Assembly (NCBI GenBank): GCA_001599595.1
Contig: BCHH01000005.1
Coordinates: 1,185,552-1,249,551, forward strand
Origin: Beverwykella pulmonaria
Taxonomy: Eukaryota; Ascomycota; Dothideomycetes; Pleosporales; Melanommataceae
Direction of reading: 5' to 3'
DNA: 64,000 bases
Shown piece by piece: positions 54,933-64,000 of this stretch. Made by a program: the position numbers and the translations under genes. Numbering within the stretch: the first letter of the stretch is position 1; every line of letters starts with the position of its first letter. A model generated the notes under the pieces. That model saw only the letters and a list, made by a program, of their open reading frames with translations. It was not told where the DNA came from and ran no database searches.

Positions 54933-56131
54933 GATATAGCTAAAACAATACGTTCAGAATATACAAAGAAAGAATGGGTTAATAAAGAGCGACGAGGTGG
55001 GAGAGTGAAGGAGACGAACCACGGGGTTCAGGGTTGACGGGAGACAGCTCGGACTTCTGACACAAGCTACCCCGATCTGGCTTAGTATCAGTCTATTTTA
55101 GGAACCCGTTTTAGCTGAAGCCCTTGACTTATACCGGTACTCTTCCTCAATCGCGGCTTTCTCGTTCTATGGTGGAGGAAGCGGCGACTTCCTACGGCGA
55201 AGCAACTCATGCTTGACATATGTTCATTTCCCAGCTTATCTCATTGTTAACTCAGAGGTTCCGCAGGACACGCTTCAGAGCCGAACTCCGTGGAGCATTT
55301 TCCCGATTTCCATCACCATTCTATCGGTGGAGAAGAGCTAACAGCCCGTCTAAAATTGACACCAAAAGAAGCGTAGGGCTGACCAATTCTGCCGTTGTGC
55401 GATTTGCAGGCTAGTACGAGACCTGAAAGCGCTACAAGCGTCAGCGCTTCTCCGCCCCCACCGTGCAGTCACATAAGCCACGCCAAAAAAACATCCTTGA
55501 ACCCGTCTGAGGAAATGTGAAAGGCCAATTGGCCAATTGTGGCAAGGCCTGGGTGGCATTTCAATGCTCTTGCTGTGCCTCCATCAGCAAGCTGCAAGGG
55601 ACGCCCTTTCTCTTGTAAACGGCCCCCGACATTCGAGCCACGGACGGTTATCACCTCACACGGATTTCGCACCCTCGCATTCTTTGGCGTTTCATCAAAC
55701 GCTCCGCCCTAAGGAATGTGCTCAGGCTAGCCGTCTTCGGAGTGAAGTTCAACTCTGGGTCGCCCGGTAGGGTACCGCCCCACGTCTCAGCCTCAGCTAT
55801 TGCAAGCCACGGACTGCACAGCAGACGGGAACGCACTGTCATCTCCCTGGGCTGATGCTGAGATACTTAAAGTGTCAGATGGACGCCTTCCTGTCAGTTG
55901 GTTCCCGTTATTGCGATTTCCCTCCAACTCTTTCTTTCTTTCCGCAAGCAGTAACTGTCGTCTCCCGTGTGTTTGGTTCATTCACATCCCACGTCCCTTC
56001 GTTCCTTTGGTCTTGTCCCGCACCTCGACCTACCTTCGAACAATTACTTAGTCGACTCCGACAAACATCTGCTAGACCTCTAATACACACCTTAACCCAG
56101 TCTTCGGCTTTGATCAATATTCATATCCAAC
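54933..56131. other. Divergent intergenic region
   Basis: 1.2 kb lie between the membrane-protein gene (-) and the PLAC8 gene (+). Overlapping ORFs of 60-105 codons lack motifs. The 55900-56130 stretch is pyrimidine-rich, as in fungal promoters. Confidence 0.45.
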
Positions 56132-56694
56132 ATGTCTCACATTCAAGAGCAAGAATGGCACCACTCGGGTAGCTCCTGCTGCTCTCCCTTCGGGACTTGT
56201 GAGTTTCTTGACTCAATTATTATTGCAAAGGCAAATCTGACAATGCAATAGGCATGCTCTCCTGGTGCTGCCCGTGTATCACCTACGGCCGAACCCACCA
56301 TCGTGTCAAGAACGACGGCAACATGCAAGGCTACTCATGCTGCAATCTTTCAGTAAGCTGTCTCTAGGCGCGCGCCCTTCTAGGCGTCAATTGCGGCACA
56401 GCGCACATGGATCCCGACCACTAACAATCCGTCTAGTGCGCTGCCTTCTGCGGTCTTGGCTGCTTGGGTCTGTCATTTATTCTTCCTATGATCTCTCGTG
56501 GCGACATGCGTGCGAAGTACCATCTCCAAGGAAATGGCTGCAAGGACTGCCTCTGCGCCTGCTGCTGCGCTCCTTGCGATCTCACTCAGCAAGACAAGGA
56601 ATCCACCTGGCGAGAGGCTCAGCGCAAGCCCGATAACTTGCAACCCCAGAAGGTCGCACCCATGGAGTACCAGCCAGCTTTTCACCACGGCTAG
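56132..56694 (+). CDS. PLAC8-family Cys-rich protein
   Basis: Three exons (56132-56198, 56252-56352, 56437-56694) with 53- and 84-bp introns give 141 aa. The start MSHIQEQEWHHSGSSCCSPF leads to CMLSWCCPCITYGRTHHRVK (the PLAC8 C-x-P-C-x2-Y/F-G motif restored by splice 1), YSCCNLS-CAAFCGLGCLGL across splice 2, and GCKDCLCACCCAPCDLTQQ with a short tail. PLAC8 proteins (PCR1/FWL in plants, cornifelin in animals, many in fungi) are small membrane-associated Cys-rich proteins connected with metal transport or cell-size control. The fungal function is unknown. Length and cysteine spacing are normal. Confidence 0.9.
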
Positions 56695-57737
56695 GCGCTC
56701 TGTCTATCCTAATATGTCAACTGTAAAAAGAGAAACGCGGGAAATTGAGTTGTAGAAAGGTTTTGGAGTTTGGGAAACTAAGACAGCTGTGGGGCTCTTT
56801 CCTTCGTGTATACCCATCATCACCATCAAATCATTCTTCATAAATTGGAACTTGGTTTTGAGTTTTTTTATTCGTTCTTCCTAATATGTTGGCTTGATAT
56901 TTACTGTCTTTTGATATATATTTAATCCGCATATACAGGACAGTGGTTGCGTTCGTTTCAGATCACAAACTACTTTCATATCCAGCCCTGCAGAATGCAC
57001 ATGGGCTTTGGTAAATTGAAAATGGGCACGAAAACCGACTTCGAGATCCAGTTGGTAATGATATTTGACGCCCTTGCGACCACCACACCTACTCTACCTG
57101 AGCCCTCGCAATGAACACGTATTTCAATTCTAACGGCAAAAATTTCGAAACAACATGAGGTCCTGGTTCATCAATAGCAACCCCATTCGTCCCAAGTAAG
57201 TGCCGTAGCACAAACATGCTTGCATGCTGTTAGCTGCTATATCGCATCTCCCCATCTTGGAACTTAAAGGTAGCAACGCGTGCGAACAGTACGCACTTTA
57301 TCCGGCAGCATCTCGACATGGTGCCTACTTTTCACACACATCAAGGACATGTCACATTCGTTTCTCAGCGGGCCATTCTCACAGCTATTCGACAGTACAG
57401 TCCATGGACCACATATATGGGCGTTGCAGTTCGAGTCAGACTGGCATAATTTGTTTCGCCGATTAGCGAAGTAGAATTCTCCATTCGGATACTATTTCAA
57501 ACACTAGCAGGCGTGGCAGGGTACTGTGACTACTTCGGCCGAGGCATACCGTTTCACCAACTACTTCGAAATGTAGACTACTACTATTTATTCAATAGAA
57601 AAATGAAGGAAATTCTTTAAATATCAGTAACGTGTTCCACCACCGAGCGCATCACCCCCGCACCAAAACGTACTGTGAGCGACAGTACAAATCACAATAT
57701 ATTTACAACCACAAATTGTATTGTGCTATAAATTATG
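56695..57737. other. Intergenic, no gene seen
   Basis: 1 kb, AT-rich downstream of the PLAC8 gene. ORFs at 57224-57474 lack motifs. Confidence 0.4.
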
Positions 57738-57850
57738 TTACTCAGTATCAGAAGAATCAGAAGAAACCTCTCCGCAGGTTCGCGAATTATGTCCTGGCTT
57801 GCCGCAGCGCCCACAGCGCCTTTGTTGCGGCGCTGCACCTGCTGCGTGTC
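57738..57850 (-). pseudogene. Transposase C-terminal zinc-knuckle relic (pogo/DDE-type)
   Basis: The minus frame ending at TAA 57738 reads GAAPQQRRCGRCGKPGHNSR then TCGEVSSDSSDTE and stop. C-x2-C-G-K-x-G-H-N-x-R-T-C is the zinc knuckle commonly found at the end of fungal pogo/Fot1-like DDE transposases. A TGA lies in frame about 8 codons upstream, and no catalytic domain was recognised beyond it, so this is a fragment. A possible further piece of the same decayed gene (SKIYAPNLPSYVYLLAKG) can be read on the minus strand near 58340-58420. Confidence 0.55.
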
Positions 57851-58106
57851 ACGAGAGGCTATCAGTAGCAGAAGATAAAGAATTAATTAAATATCGGAGA
57901 GCTACGGATACAATCTCAGGTGCGATGGATTATCATACAAGACGTTGCGTAAGGAGCTCGACCAGAGGTCCTTCGCGTTTGAATAAATACTTAGCATGGT
58001 TCGTGCATTAGGGGTCTGGTTCGTGCGCGGGCTGAGCCCGGTTGGGGGCTTGGTTGAGCATTTCAGGTTAGGTCGGCTAGTTGCTGAGCTCGTGGTTTGG
58101 AGAGTA

Positions 58107-58306
58107 ACAGTACTGTGCCAACATTTGTCACTGTTAGTTTACTGTGATTTAGAGTACAGTAATGTGCACAATAGGTATTAATTAGTATTGTGCGCAATGT
58201 TAGGTGTGTGAAGTACTGTGCTGCAGAGTACAGTACTTGTTAGAACTATTATTTAGGACTGTTGTTCAGGACTGTTGTTTATGGCCGTTGTTTAGGACTG
58301 TTATAG
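58107..58306. repeat. Adjacent hairpins and a 13-bp tandem repeat
   Basis: ACAGTACTGT (58108-58117) is a perfect palindrome. TGTGCACAATA (58163-58173) pairs with TATTGTGCGCA (58186-58196). AAGTACTGT (58211-58219) pairs with ACAGTACTT (58230-58238). Then TTTAGGACTGTTG-like units recur at 13-bp steps (AGGACT at 58255, 58268 and 58294, a variant at 58281). The block lies between two transposase relics and may contain element ends. Confidence 0.55.
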
Positions 58307-58309
58307 GTT

Positions 58310-59026
58310 TGTTGTATATGCCTAGTAAGGCCTCCCCCTTGAACAAAATAGCCTTCGCAGAGCAGACACTGTAACCCTTAGCTAATAGATAGACGTAAGA
58401 GGGAAGATTTGGCGCGTAGATCTTGCTATAAACTGTTTCAACGTGACTGCTCTATGCAGATAGGCCACCTTTAATTATAGCATCTATTCCTTTGTAGTAG
58501 CGCTGAAGCTGAGCTGCTTGCGAGGGCGTACTTGGCGAGGTCGTTAAGGCTCCGAGCTCTATGGGTTCAGGACCAGCTCCATATTGGTGGATTCTCTAAA
58601 CACCCGGGAACAGAAGTTGGTAAGAATGAGGCAGATATGAACGCAACAATCGATCCCTACAGTGTTTCTGGCTTAAATCAGCGTTATGGGGTGGAGGGAG
58701 TGCGTGAGGAGGTGGTTGTAGAGGAAGAAGTTAGTGTTGATAGGATAGAGTCACAAAACTAGGATCGTAGGATGTGGTATCACGGAACACTAGAATGTAA
58801 AGGTGAAGGTGAGAGTAAGAAGAACTACTCTAATAGCCGTACAATACGTAAAATTAGATAAAATACAAAGGGTTGCCTTGCATTTGCAAGAAATTTAATG
58901 CAGATGCAGGATATTTTAGCGTATTCTATCTAAGATTGGTGTATTCCGTCTTGGCAGTGGCGGATATCACCACTTTTAAGACTCACTAAGCAGTTCACTT
59001 CATCGCTTACTAAGCATTTTTCCTGA
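58310..59026. other. Decayed transposon-flanking sequence
   Basis: No intact gene is present. The plus-strand ORF at 58532-58762 has no motif. Minus-strand fragments may belong to the decayed transposase. Confidence 0.35.
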
Positions 59027-59340
59027 TTATCTCGCCAGTTCCCTTCTTGCTACATTGACCTCATACTCTACCCACATCTCTGCCGCCATAACGTCCCTAC
59101 GAACCGCCATTACAATCAGCTCATTGCCGTCTACCTCATCGTCTTCCCCATCATTGTTTTCTACGTCAGAATCCAGATCAAACCAGCGCGGGATATCAGT
59201 AGGATGGAAGAGGTTGATGATGTTGTGTAGACACGTCACTGCGTACACAATATGGACCTGGGTCTTGATGGAGAAGCCTCGGTGGGCTACGCTCAGGATC
59301 TTGAACCTGTTCTTTAACCCTCCGACTTTCATCTGCCTTC
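59027..59340 (-). pseudogene. PIF/Harbinger (DDE_Tnp_4) transposase C-terminal fragment
   Basis: The minus frame reads MKVGGLKNRFKILSVAHRGF, then SIKTQVHIVYAVTCLHNIIN and an acidic stretch before ARRELAR and stop at 59027. LKNRFKIL...Q..IV.A...LHN is the conserved end of the HARBI1-like nuclease found in plant-like PIF/Harbinger elements. The catalytic DDE residues and the start are absent: the sequence begins abruptly at about 59340, where the GNAT gene is interrupted. Confidence 0.65.
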
Positions 59341-59997
59341 CGTAACATACTTGTTATAAACCCTTTCTCTGTATTTATCTGGCCGACAGTCTCAAAATCG
59401 AACTTCGAATATAGTTGGACACCTGCTGGGGATGCCAGCACATAAAGATGTCCGCATAGTTGGTCTACCTCTTTGCAAATGTGTTCCATCATGATGGAAC
59501 CAACCCCTTGTTTCTGGTAATCCGGATATACAAACACCAAGGTCAAACCTAGCATGTGTAAGAATAAAGAGCGTATAGTTGAACCTGTGCTACAACTCAC
59601 GTAGTACATTATCGAGGCTATCAAGTACCCGTCTTCGCTCCTTCATGAGCCCCTTAGACACATCTTGCCACGCAGTCACATCGAGTGTCTGCGGGAGGCG
59701 AGGATTCTCTTCGAACGTGTTTTGCGCTGAATCCTTGGCCACATTTCCATCCCAAACCCAACCCGCAAAACCAATTGCCTCACCGTCGTCTGTGCAGACC
59801 TTGCAGAAGGTTGTGCCACTGCTGAAGGCGCGCTGCATGTTGATAGTATACCATACTATGATCTCATCACACTGCTCGTCGCGTAGATCCTCTGGGAACA
59901 TTACTTGATACAATGGGCCATCCTGCATGGATGGGAAGTCGATGTTGCGCACAAGTGAATCAATATCTGAGTAGCTGATATGAGAGAGAAAGACCAT
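59196..59997 (-). pseudogene. GNAT N-acetyltransferase gene with transposon-derived 3' end
   Basis: Exon 1 (59997-59601) starts MVFLSHISYSDIDSLVRN and includes FPSMQDGPLYQVMFPEDL and FCKVCTDDGEAIGFAGWVWD. A 52-bp intron joins LDNVLR to exon 2 (from 59548), LTLVFVYPDYQKQGVGSIMM, with the acetyl-CoA loop Q-x-x-G-V-G, then LYSKFDFETVGQ and GFITSMLRK. At about 59340 the sequence passes into the Harbinger fragment read in another frame, giving about 45 foreign residues to a stop at 59196. Up to the junction the fold is nearly complete, so activity may survive. The ATG at 59997 was preferred over longer openings because the family starts there. Confidence 0.7.
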
Positions 59998-60487
59998 GTC
60001 TCGAGACCGAATTTGGAGAAGATCGCGCGGACGCGCTGGTAAACGATCTTTTTGTTTGCTGTGATATGGCAGCTTGCTTTGATAGAGATCGATTATCGGG
60101 ACCGCAGCCTGAAAAGGTCTAAATTGAGCGGGGTCGGGGATAGTTTCGCGCGCCGCTGCGCCAGCGCCAAGTTTCTCCGTGCAATTTTCAGAGTCTGACC
60201 GCTTATGGAAACACGACATGAAACGCTGAATCAAGTCGACAATCAAGAAGCCAGCAACCAGGCGCAATTTCCTTTGTAGCTGAGGATCCATGGCGGCGCA
60301 ACAGCCGTAGAAGTCGATCCTGCCATCCATCATCGTCATCCGCAAGCATGCCACGCGCCTCACCCCCTACTTTCAAGAGAACACTGAGCTGTATCGAGCG
60401 CATTGACAGCCAGGGAGTACCCGCAAATCTTTTAAATACTATCAACTACGGCACGGGGACATTAGTCTCCAAATCTCAGCGAAAGTC
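59998..60487. other. Intergenic / GNAT promoter
   Basis: The GNAT frame stays open upstream to 60363 but without family-like sequence. No other feature is seen. Confidence 0.4.
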
Positions 60488-60846
60488 ATGGTGAACAACG
60501 ATGCACAGACACTCGACGATATCAAAATGAGCTCCAAAGCAATATCGAAGCCATCTATCAGTCTGCCGCAACTATACAACAGGATCAAAAGGTCATAGAA
60601 CCTAGTGAATGTGCTGATTACCTACACTCTCTCTTCCAATCATCTAGAGAGTGGAAGTCTGAACAGAAAAGCTGCCTCGAGCTCGTGATCACAAGCCACA
60701 CGTATCATGAACAAAAGGTGTATTGCATTGGGATCCAAGGGTCGTTATAGTCTGAAAGAGAAAAACTTCAGGCGCGACAAAGATCAAAGTTTGAAGAGAG
60801 CATGTATATATTAGGAAATCGCATCACTAAGCTGAATCACACCTAG
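60488..60846 (+). pseudogene. Frameshifted gene of unknown family, coiled-coil-like
   Basis: ATG 60488 reads MVNNDAQTLDDIK. After the A4 run at 60524-60527 the meaningful frame moves by one: ELQSNIEAIYQSAATIQQDQ, CADYLHSLFQSSREW, ITSHTYHEQKVYCIGIQGSL. A TAG stop follows at 60748-60750, where CAG would fit, and the frame then continues SERE/LQARQRSKFEESMYILG to TAG at 60844-60846. One missing A and one stop explain the whole break. The family is not recognised; the composition is helical. Confidence 0.5.
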
Positions 60847-60868
60847 CCAGTTGTATATCGCGACGCTC

Positions 60869-61650
60869 CTATCCACAACCGTGAATTTCTCCCTGATGCT
60901 CTCCTTTCACCATTGGACAATACGTGAAGCAATTGCAGCGGTCATTGTCTCTCCCGAAAATCCAGAAAGCTGGCATGAGTGAAGCGACTGCAATGCTGCC
61001 TTCGGGGAGCATGATGTTGGTTTTGCCTTCCGTTGTTTCGATGTTTACCTCCCGCTTATGCCCTTCAAGCAATCCTAGACCCAAAAGTGTTTCGAGTCCC
61101 CGCCCGCGCAAATATATGGCCATGGCTTCAAAAAAACTTGTCATGGGACTTCGAGTCTGTATAAGTCGACTCCAGCCGTGTTTCCAATGCTGTGTGCTAT
61201 TTAACATTTTATTCGAAGACCGTGCCATTTACTTACCTGTGAACAAGAACTCGTAAGGCTGGAAATTACCGCCGAAGCGCCTGAAAGATTGCGGCTTGAT
61301 GACTCCTCCCCACTTGCGACCAATAGTCGATGTTTCGTCGCCTATATGCCACGGTACAGAGATACCATTGTGTTCAACAAGACGATGCGTAGACTCAATA
61401 GCAAAATGCCTGTGTAGCAGTGCAACACCGTAAATATCTTGGACTCCATGCTTGAAGAAGATATCTCGTATTGAGCCGTACAATTGACTCTGGACATCAA
61501 GATCCCGAAAGGCCTTCTCAGCAGCTGCGAGGGTTGGAAGGGAGTTGTACGCGTCTGCTATGTAGGGACCGTGGTCCCCAGCTTCCGCCGTGCCGAGGCC
61601 TGGTACGACGGCCCTATGAGTATTAATAAAGAAGACGTCCCGAAGTTGAG
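60869..61650 (-). CDS. Uncharacterised fungal protein, 5' end unresolved
   Basis: Two exon-like blocks are seen. The upstream block reads VVPGLGTAEAGDHGPYIADA, LPTLAAAEKAFRDLDVQSQL, YGVALLHRHFAIESTHRLVE, then NFQPYEFLFTG. A GTAAAT donor at 61232 and an acceptor at 61149 join it in frame to PMTSFFEAMAIYLRGRGLET, LGLGLLEGHKREV, TEGKTNIMLPEGS and CFTYCPMVKGE, ending at 60869. The LLHRHF...LVEH..I pattern is common in unnamed Pezizomycotina proteins with no known role. No in-frame ATG was found in the open frame up to about 61735, so the start lies in another exon. Splice choice is tentative, since the stronger-looking GTAAGT donor at 61236 gives the wrong phase. Confidence 0.5.
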
Positions 61651-61659
61651 AAGGACGTA

Positions 61660-62357
61660 CATGATAAAATGACGAAGAGTATCTTAGGTAGGAAGTGCGA
61701 TGCTTGATGATAGACTACATTACGTTTACCACAGATCAAGCTTTTCTTTTATACCTTCTTCACATCGTGATCTATTGTCCCTATTTGCATGCTCATATGC
61801 GTAGGCAGGAAGCAGGAAGGAACGGGGGGTATTGATTCACGTAGCATGATGCATAGTGCTCTGTACTAGGTCCTTTTCGTCAATGTATAACGTTACGATC
61901 TAGGAAAGGATGCATCAGGTCGAGATGATGGCGAATCCTCGACACCACTCAACTTCACATTACCGGTACCGCTAGTCCACTCTTGGCCGCAAAGAGACAT
62001 AACTAAGTGTCTGGCGCTGAACATACCTATTCGCGAATTCCTTCCCTTCTTGTATCTATATTACTAATACCCTCCTGCTATCTATACTGCTATTGCCTTA
62101 GCATCTATTATGTGACTTTTGATTGCTCGAAGTTGCCAAGAAATGGCCGATAATAACTTTATAACCCCGCTTTGCAGGTCTGCTTGTCTCTAACTTCAAC
62201 ACGATTGTCCTTATCTTCAATTCATCTGAGCTTTTGTGATCACACTGGAATCAATCAACATTCGCGGTTCATTTATAATTTAACATCTGGTTCCAGTAGT
62301 CCGCCAGACCAACAAAACACGCAAGGCTGCAGCTCGCCGCACTGGCGACTTTGCATC
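61660..62357. other. Divergent intergenic region
   Basis: This is promoter space between the minus-strand gene and the plus-strand gene at 62358. It is AT-rich, and no ORF or repeat is supported. Confidence 0.4.
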
Positions 62358-64000
62358 ATGGATCGGTTTGTAGAGGAATATGAGCCAGGGTGGATTAGAG
62401 ATCTTTGGCAGAGCAATGCAGCCGTGGAAAGGTCATCAGCATTCTTTGAGAAGCTCTCATGCGATATTGGTGAGTCGTTATCAAATAATTATAAACCCTA
62501 TGTCTAACCAATCTGTGTTTAAAGAGCAGCTTCAGGAGCGACTACAAACATTGCCCCTGGATGGTCATGACGCTGGAACTCCTCGCCGAGACTCTGTTCT
62601 TGCCGAAGACCTCGAAGGTCGACCAGTGATCGACTCTTACGGAAGTTTGCGTCAGTGGTTAGGCTCAGCTATGCCAGAACATAACCCAGCGATCGACAGC
62701 CTCTGTCAGTCACAGCAACACTTTCGATCTTGGGCAGCGCCTTTCATGGCTAAGCCAAACTATTTCACCGTCGATCAAACCGATTTTAGATACCTTTGCA
62801 AAATGTTCTTAGACTCTGATCGTTCCCTCGAGCAAGACTGCCATAGACTTTTCCTGCAGGTCGAATCTATGCGTAAAGACTACATTCGCTTATGCACAAC
62901 AAAATCACAGCCAAATACTCTTCGAAGTATCATAGCCTTACGGATTATGAAGATATCTGAGGAAAGCAACAGCCCAGGAGAACCGAAAAATATACTGCGT
63001 GCAGATGTTGAAACCCTTGACCCTATCCCAGTTAGCATCCTGGATATTGCCTTGTCATCCAATCAAGTCGGTGTTATCGGAAAGGTGCTCCCTCAAATAT
63101 CGGATGCGAAGACTCGAGAGCTCTACCGTGGAATTTGCATCAGGGCTTGCGCTTTTTGTCGGAAGCCTAAATTTTATGTACTCGATAACGATGCTTATCC
63201 TCTACTCCGCAACCTGACTGAGTTTCCGCGAGATGCTCCTGGAGACAACTGCGCATATCATAGGAACGTCTGCTCGTCATGCCGCTTTACATGGTTGATT
63301 AGAGATATTTGTCAAGAATGGTGGCACGACTTGGCATATCTTACTTGGTTGAAGCCTCGTTGCAATCGACGCTGCTCCATGAATAAGTCATTGAAAGGGA
63401 TCCGTGACGTAAATGCATATATTCTACAGTTTAACGGCGTGGATTCTGGGGATCTACGTAGATGCATGAATATGTATGGCGTCGTTGACCCTAGCTATGG
63501 CTGTCAAGCTTACTTTCCAAAGGTACCGGCAAGTACTTCAATACCGACATGCTCTCCAAGAGCTAAAGCCTCGACCTGAACCCCGGGACCTCGCTGTGGC
63601 ACAGCGTCTTTTGGGCCGCTTCCTTGACATCGGTCTTATGCACAACTTCATACAGCTGGACACCACCACAGAAACGTTGAAGATAGCTCAGTATATGACG
63701 GTAATCCTCGAATATGAATGGTCAAGGGCATCCCCAGATCTAATATATCAAGTTCCGATCTTCTTAAACCTTTTCAGGCGCCATCACATTCCAAAAGAGT
63801 GTATTGTGTGCGCTGAGGATAAATTCGAGATTGATTACGGCTCATGGCTATTGTGGAATCAGGCCTGCGAAAAATTCAGAGGTCCTTGGATGTGGACAGT
63901 ATTAGAATATCCTGTTAGCGAACACCAGCGATGTACTCATTCTCCCGATGTCTGCCGGCTATGCATAGCCAAACACATCGCCATCAGCCTGGAAAATGGC
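62358..64000 (+). CDS. Uncharacterised protein, 3' end outside window
   Basis: Exon 1 (62358-62469) starts MDRFVEEYEPGWIRDLWQSN. A 55-bp intron (62470-62524) joins it to QLQERLQTLPLDGHDAG. The long exon 2 contains Cys-rich pieces: RACAFCRKPKFYVLDND, NCAYHRNVCSSCRFTWL and KPRCNRRCS, which resemble zinc-binding clusters. Near 63400-63560 the frame changes, and coding sense continues MAVKLTFQRYRQVLQ, PEPRDLAVAQRLLGRFLDIG, then HIPKECIVCAED and CTHSPDVCRLCIAKH to the window edge. Either an intron there or a frameshift is needed; I could not fix the splice. No family is recognised. The spaced CxxC pairs suggest a metal-binding protein. Confidence 0.5.

Noticed and set aside
1..64000. tRNA or rRNA genes
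   Set aside because: I looked for cloverleaf arms and GTTCGAA-type T-loops. Occurrences such as those near 5040 and 7450 lack matching acceptor stems.

Overview
The window is nuclear DNA of a filamentous ascomycete (Pezizomycotina; Dothideomycetes is my guess, from gene content only). The evidence is split genes with many 46-110 bp GT-AG introns carrying CTAAC/CTAAT-like branch points, fungus-specific families (EthD, OrsD-type C2H2, Clr5, PLAC8, Vba-type MFS), and a Ty1/copia element with RIP-like decay. Exons were assembled by hand from reading frame, splice sites and conserved motifs, and each coding length was checked to be a multiple of three.

Region by region. 0-16.2 kb is an accessory/metabolic segment: the 3' end of an EthD-domain gene, a medium-chain reductase (-), an OrsD-type C2H2 regulator (+), a secreted GH3 beta-glucosidase (-), a GST (+), a Vba/Fnx1-type vacuolar amino-acid transporter (-) and a secreted arylsulfatase (-). 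The divergent promoter between the reductase and the OrsD-type gene carries six palindromic 20-mers (RGAAC-N10-GTTCY), four of them in exact 25-bp register. 16.2-30.1 kb is a gene-poor, decayed island. It holds broken ORFs, a dispersed repeat shared with 9.1 kb, and a complete 6752-bp Ty1/copia retrotransposon (199-bp LTRs, target duplication GTCTG). The element's core is riddled with stops and is interrupted by a second, nested LTR that contains a 47-bp minisatellite and has its own target duplication (CTTGT).

30.1-40.8 kb is conserved housekeeping sequence: an uncharacterised proline-rich-N-terminus gene with a probable one-base frameshift, an RNA polymerase III subunit (RPC9/Rpc17) whose start codon sits in a six-base coding exon, NOP58, and an Arp10-like dynactin actin-related protein. 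41-50 kb is a regulator-like block: two tandem, co-linear paralogues of a four-exon C2H2 protein, followed by a Clr5-domain gene on the other strand. 52-57 kb holds a GrpB-GNAT fusion gene, a type I membrane protein of the secretory pathway and a PLAC8 protein. 57-61 kb is again transposon-damaged: a transposase zinc-knuckle relic, hairpin repeats, and a PIF/Harbinger transposase tail that has replaced the end of a GNAT gene. The last 4 kb hold a broken gene and two uncharacterised genes, one running off the window.

The genes do not form an obvious biosynthetic cluster: no polyketide synthase, NRPS or terpene cyclase is present. The most notable new signals are the palindrome array at 2.5-2.84 kb, the mosaic copia element, and the tandem C2H2 pair with related short repeats upstream of each copy.
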